Shown: in pieces, positions 5,219 through 7,349 of the stretch | How the letters are laid out: the number at the start of each line of letters is the position of its first letter | Numbering within the stretch: position 1 is the first letter of the stretch | Source: Cytophagaceae bacterium | GTDB taxonomy: Bacteria > Bacteroidota > Bacteroidia > Cytophagales > Spirosomataceae | Direction of reading: 5' to 3' | NCBI GenBank assembly: GCA_947461155.1 | Contig: CANHKE010000059.1 | Coordinates: 1 to 7,349, forward strand | Length of the DNA: 7,349 bases | The notes under the pieces: generated by a model | What the model saw: the letters and a program-made list of their open reading frames with translations, nothing else | Told to the model about the DNA's origin: nothing | Databases searched by the model: none | Translations under genes and position numbers: made by a program

Positions 5219-6585
5219 TTTTTTCGTTTATACAAATGCTTTTGTGTTTCTACGTAGCTGTCTTTGAGGTAGGGTAGGTAGTAGCGCATGCGCGGAAAGT
5301 TTCCGCTCGGATCGTAAATGTAGGTAGGGGAATCCATCTCCAAATACCGCTGTAATTTTACCACGGTCCGGTAGGTATTTAATTCATCAAATAAATCATT
5401 TGAAAGTTCCCAATTGACAAATGGTCCAGCCATTTGATTCTTTTGGTATTCTTCGATTTGAGGTCCTAAAACCATCAATCGTTCATTTTGGATCGGTAAT
5501 TTGGCTGCTTGAATGCGATTGTAATCCTTGTCTTTCCATTCTGTTTGCCAGCTAAACCAAACGGAACCCATGAAAAGCAGTAAGATTAATTCTTGAATCC
5601 AAACGCGCTTCAATAAGAAAAAAAGATTCAGCGTGAAATATGCCAGTGCTGGCAAGATGAACAAGTAGTTGTGGCTATTATTAGCCGGGAGCGTAAACAC
5701 GGCAAAAAAGCTGATAAAAATCCAAATGAAATTGGTTTGTTGGGCCTTTTGTCCGGTCGACTTTATTTTTGGCCGCTGAATGACTGTCCACAAGCCATAA
5801 AAACCAAGTAGGACCGCGGGAACGTAGGTAGAAGCAATTTGCTTGATATTTGCCCAACCAGGTGCATGAAAAACCAAGGCCGATTTTTGGAATACTTCGA
5901 TCAGGAAGCTGAAATTTCCATGCCAGGTATAAAGGAGCGCCGTAACGCCATTAACGATCAGAAAGCCTACTAACACCAAAAGCATTTGGCGAATGTTAAT
6001 ACCCGAATAAAACAATAAGCTTAGGAATCCCCAGAAAATAAATAAATAATAGCTCGGGTAGCATAAGCCGGCCGCCCCGATAAACAAACCGATTAAAAAT
6101 ACCCGATCATCTACTTGTAAGGTGCTTTGTTGCTTGATGATCTCGCGCCAGGCCAACATCAAAAAGGTTAAGCCCAATAAGGCAGCACTGGGTACCCAAA
6201 AGTCGAGTGAAATGTGTAAAAAAAGTGTGTAGATGAAAAATGGCATATTCCCTAAGGGACCCATGAGTTCATATCGATTTATCGTTCGCTGAAAAATGAT
6301 CCCTTGAAACAAAATAATGCCTGTGGACCAAAAAGCATTCCATGTGATGGGTGCGCCTATAAATTGAATGAATTGGAAAAATCCAGCAGCAAGGGGTCCC
6401 GAATTATCGCGAATATCTTGATACATGCGAAATCCCTGATTTAATTTTTGGCCGAGCAATTGGTTTTTCAATTCCCAAACGAGCGGCGAAATGCCTGCTT
6501 GTACAAACGCAATGGTCGCTATTACCCAAATGGCCACGAGTAGGAACAGGGTAATCGACGCGTTTGATCTTAGAAATTGAAACAT
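5215..6585 (-). CDS. Polytopic inner-membrane protein, GT-C/DUF6427-like (function unknown)
   Basis: This 456-residue protein starts with a short basic segment and a transmembrane helix (about 10-30), then an extracytoplasmic-type loop containing DIRDNSGPLAAGF (about 58-70). Roughly nine or ten further hydrophobic helices follow to about residue 350 (for example around 112-142, 162-195, 199-218, 251-271, 285-330), and then a soluble C-terminal tail of about 100 residues rich in aromatic and charged residues (including YIYDPSGNFPRMRYYLPYL). An acidic residue in the first loop followed by a multi-helix core and soluble tail resembles GT-C lipid-sugar glycosyltransferases and uncharacterised Bacteroidota membrane families such as DUF6427. 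I cannot assign a substrate. The start is the ATG at 6583-6585. It is divergent from rbfA and convergent with rpiB (4-bp overlap). The family placement is tentative; that it is a real integral membrane protein is clear. Confidence 0.85.
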   Translation of the reverse strand: MFQFLRSNASITLFLLVAIWVIATIAFVQAGISPLVWELKNQLLGQKLNQGFRMYQDIRDNSGPLAAGFFQFIQFIGAPITWNAFWSTGIILFQGIIFQRTINRYELMGPLGNMPFFIYTLFLHISLDFWVPSAALLGLTFLMLAWREIIKQQSTLQVDDRVFLIGLFIGAAGLCYPSYYLFIFWGFLSLLFYSGINIRQMLLVLVGFLIVNGVTALLYTWHGNFSFLIEVFQKSALVFHAPGWANIKQIASTYVPAVLLGFYGLWTVIQRPKIKSTGQKAQQTNFIWIFISFFAVFTLPANNSHNYLFILPALAYFTLNLFFLLKRVWIQELILLLFMGSVWFSWQTEWKDKDYNRIQAAKLPIQNERLMVLGPQIEEYQKNQMAGPFVNWELSNDLFDELNTYRTVVKLQRYLEMDSPTYIYDPSGNFPRMRYYLPYLKDSYVETQKHLYKRKN

Positions 6586-6666
6586 AATTGCATTTTGAGT
6601 TTGCTAAATTACGGTGAATCCAATTATTATTCTGAAATTTGTTAGATTTTTGAGTAGAAATGAATC

Positions 6667-6670
6667 GGAG
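6667..6670 (+). promoter_or_regulatory. Shine-Dalgarno-like GGAG before rbfA
   Basis: GGAG sits 5 bp before the rbfA ATG at 6676. It is the only start in the window with a convincing Shine-Dalgarno match, which is unusual because the other genes here, as in Bacteroidota generally, lack one. It may be chance. Confidence 0.4.
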
Positions 6671-6675
6671 CAATT

Positions 6676-7056
6676 ATGGAAAGTAAGCGTCAGCAGAAGT
6701 TTGGGAGACAAATCCAGAAGGATTTAAGTGATATTTTTCAAAAGGAATTTAAGGAGATCTTTGGCAAAGCGATGGTTACCATCACGGATGTGAAAATGAG
6801 CCCTGATCTTTCCGCCGCACGTTGTTACTTAAGCTTTTTATTGGCCGACGACATCGATCAAATCATGGATGAAATCGATGTGCGCAACAAAGCCATTCGA
6901 AATGCTTTAGCCATTCGCATCCGCAAGCAAGCGCGAATTATCCCGCATTTAGCCTTTTATTTAGATGATACAGCTGCCTATGCAGCGAAGATTGAAGCCT
7001 TATTTGAAGGTTTGGTCATACCGCCATCTGATGGAATTCCCTCTGAAGAACTTTAA
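6676..7056 (+). CDS. rbfA: 30S ribosome-binding factor RbfA
   Basis: RbfA binds the 30S subunit during late maturation near the 5' end of 16S rRNA and is needed for efficient 16S processing and growth in the cold. The 126-residue product matches the family in length and in its KH-type pattern: an N-terminal basic helix (SKRQQKFGRQIQKDLSDIF), the strand pair VTITDVKMSPDLSAARCYLSFL (about 34-56), a central helix with IRNALAIRIRKQ (about 74-85), and the C-terminal signature IPHLAFYLDDTAAYAAKIEALF (about 89-110). The acidic tail ending in SEEL is variable in the family. The start is the ATG at 6676, with GGAG 5 bp before it. A LolC/E-like permease gene follows after 12 bp, so the two are probably cotranscribed. 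Cytoplasmic. Confidence 0.93.
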   Translation: MESKRQQKFGRQIQKDLSDIFQKEFKEIFGKAMVTITDVKMSPDLSAARCYLSFLLADDIDQIMDEIDVRNKAIRNALAIRIRKQARIIPHLAFYLDDTAAYAAKIEALFEGLVIPPSDGIPSEEL

Positions 7057-7068
7057 TGTTTTGACCCC

Positions 7069-7349
7069 GTGAATTTTTCCTTATTTATTGCAAAAAGGTA
7101 TTTTTTTTCAAAAAGTAAGGCGAGCTTTATCTCCTTGATTTCACGCATCGCTATGATTAGCGTGGGCGTGGAAGTCATGGCACTCGTGTTAATCCTTTCT
7201 GTATTTAATGGCTTAGAAGATTTCCAAAAAGGCCTTTTCAATACCTTTGATCCAGATCTCAAAATCGTTTCTGCGCAAGGAACCCGATTTCAACTCGACT
7301 CAATCCAGTTAACCAAGCTGAAACAGATTCCCGGTCTGAAGTTCATTAA
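7069..7349 (+). CDS. LolC/LolE/FtsX-like ABC transporter permease (N-terminal part)
   Basis: From the GTG at 7069 the frame is open to the window end (93 complete codons). The N-terminus NFSLFIAKRYFFSKSK, then the hydrophobic segment ISRIAMISVG...MALVLILSVFNGLEDF (about 24-48), then FDPDLKIV and a segment rich in polar residues, is the pattern of LolC/LolE- and FtsX-type permeases: a cytoplasmic start, one transmembrane helix, and a large periplasmic (MacB-core-like) domain. In the Lol system such proteins extract lipoproteins from the inner membrane with an ATPase partner; this copy could also be another MacB-like exporter. GTG is the only usable start, since the in-frame codons upstream are CCC, GAC, TTT, TGT and then the rbfA TAA. 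An acidic residue (E35) sits inside the first predicted transmembrane helix. It is incomplete at the right edge: the final TAA is out of frame. Confidence 0.85.
   Translation, partial: MNFSLFIAKRYFFSKSKASFISLISRIAMISVGVEVMALVLILSVFNGLEDFQKGLFNTFDPDLKIVSAQGTRFQLDSIQLTKLKQIPGLKFI

Noticed and set aside
6634..6650. GAAATTTG and GATTTTTG as -7 elements for rbfA
   Set aside because: Each mismatches the consensus T at the first position and neither has a -33 element at proper spacing.
6404..6673. 89-codon minus-strand reading frame crossing the start of the membrane-protein gene
   Set aside because: It lies in another frame over the membrane-protein N-terminus, with no family resemblance, and it conflicts with a clear ATG start at 6585.
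7056..7064. ATG overlapping the rbfA stop (TAATG) as the start of the next gene
   Set aside because: That frame reads ATG TTT TGA and stops at once; the permease frame starts at GTG 7069.
7053..7262. 69-codon minus-strand reading frame opposite the permease
   Set aside because: It is antisense to the recognisable LolC/FtsX-like N-terminus, with no supporting signal.

Overview
The window looks like ordinary chromosomal DNA of a Bacteroidota bacterium, most likely of the Cytophagales. Three things point there: TAnnTTTG-type -7 promoter elements, an almost complete lack of Shine-Dalgarno sequences, and a protein repertoire typical of the phylum (Bacteroidota-style rbfA followed by a LolC/E-like permease, a PHP-type PolX, a large LOG-family protein). 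The genus cannot be fixed from the sequence alone. I see no phage, insertion sequence, CRISPR array, rRNA or tRNA.

Layout from left to right. Positions 1-78 are the 3' end of a plus-strand gene whose last 25 residues resemble SnoaL/NTF2-like proteins, closed by a hairpin terminator. A 160-bp intergenic stretch follows, packed with short inverted and direct repeats. Next is a minus-strand gene for a circularly permuted ATP-grasp enzyme (239-1669). An AT-rich divergent spacer separates it from a two-gene plus-strand DNA-repair operon: an O6-alkylguanine-DNA alkyltransferase (1829-2335), overlapped by 11 bp by a PolX-family protein (2325-3983). The PolX polymerase active site appears to be destroyed, while its PHP nuclease site is intact. 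Convergent to it, with stop codons overlapping by 4 bp, is a LOG/TIGR00730 Rossmann-fold hydrolase (3980-4699, minus) with a well-formed Bacteroidota promoter. Divergent from that is rpiB (4775-5218), which again overlaps by 4 bp the stop of a convergent polytopic membrane protein (5215-6585, minus). Divergent from that gene are rbfA (6676-7056) and, 12 bp later, the start of a LolC/LolE/FtsX-like ABC permease that runs off the window end.

The genes are mostly housekeeping: alkylation and strand repair (ogt-polX), pentose phosphate metabolism (rpiB), nucleotide hydrolysis (LOG), ribosome maturation (rbfA) and envelope functions (the permease and the membrane protein). I found no clear case for an undescribed multi-gene system. 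The points that most deserve a second look are the PolX with a dead polymerase core coupled to an alkyltransferase, the glutamine at the arginine-finger position of that alkyltransferase, its probably leaderless mRNA, the cp-ATP-grasp gene without its usual alpha-E partner nearby, and the structured AGTCT-rich repeat cluster.
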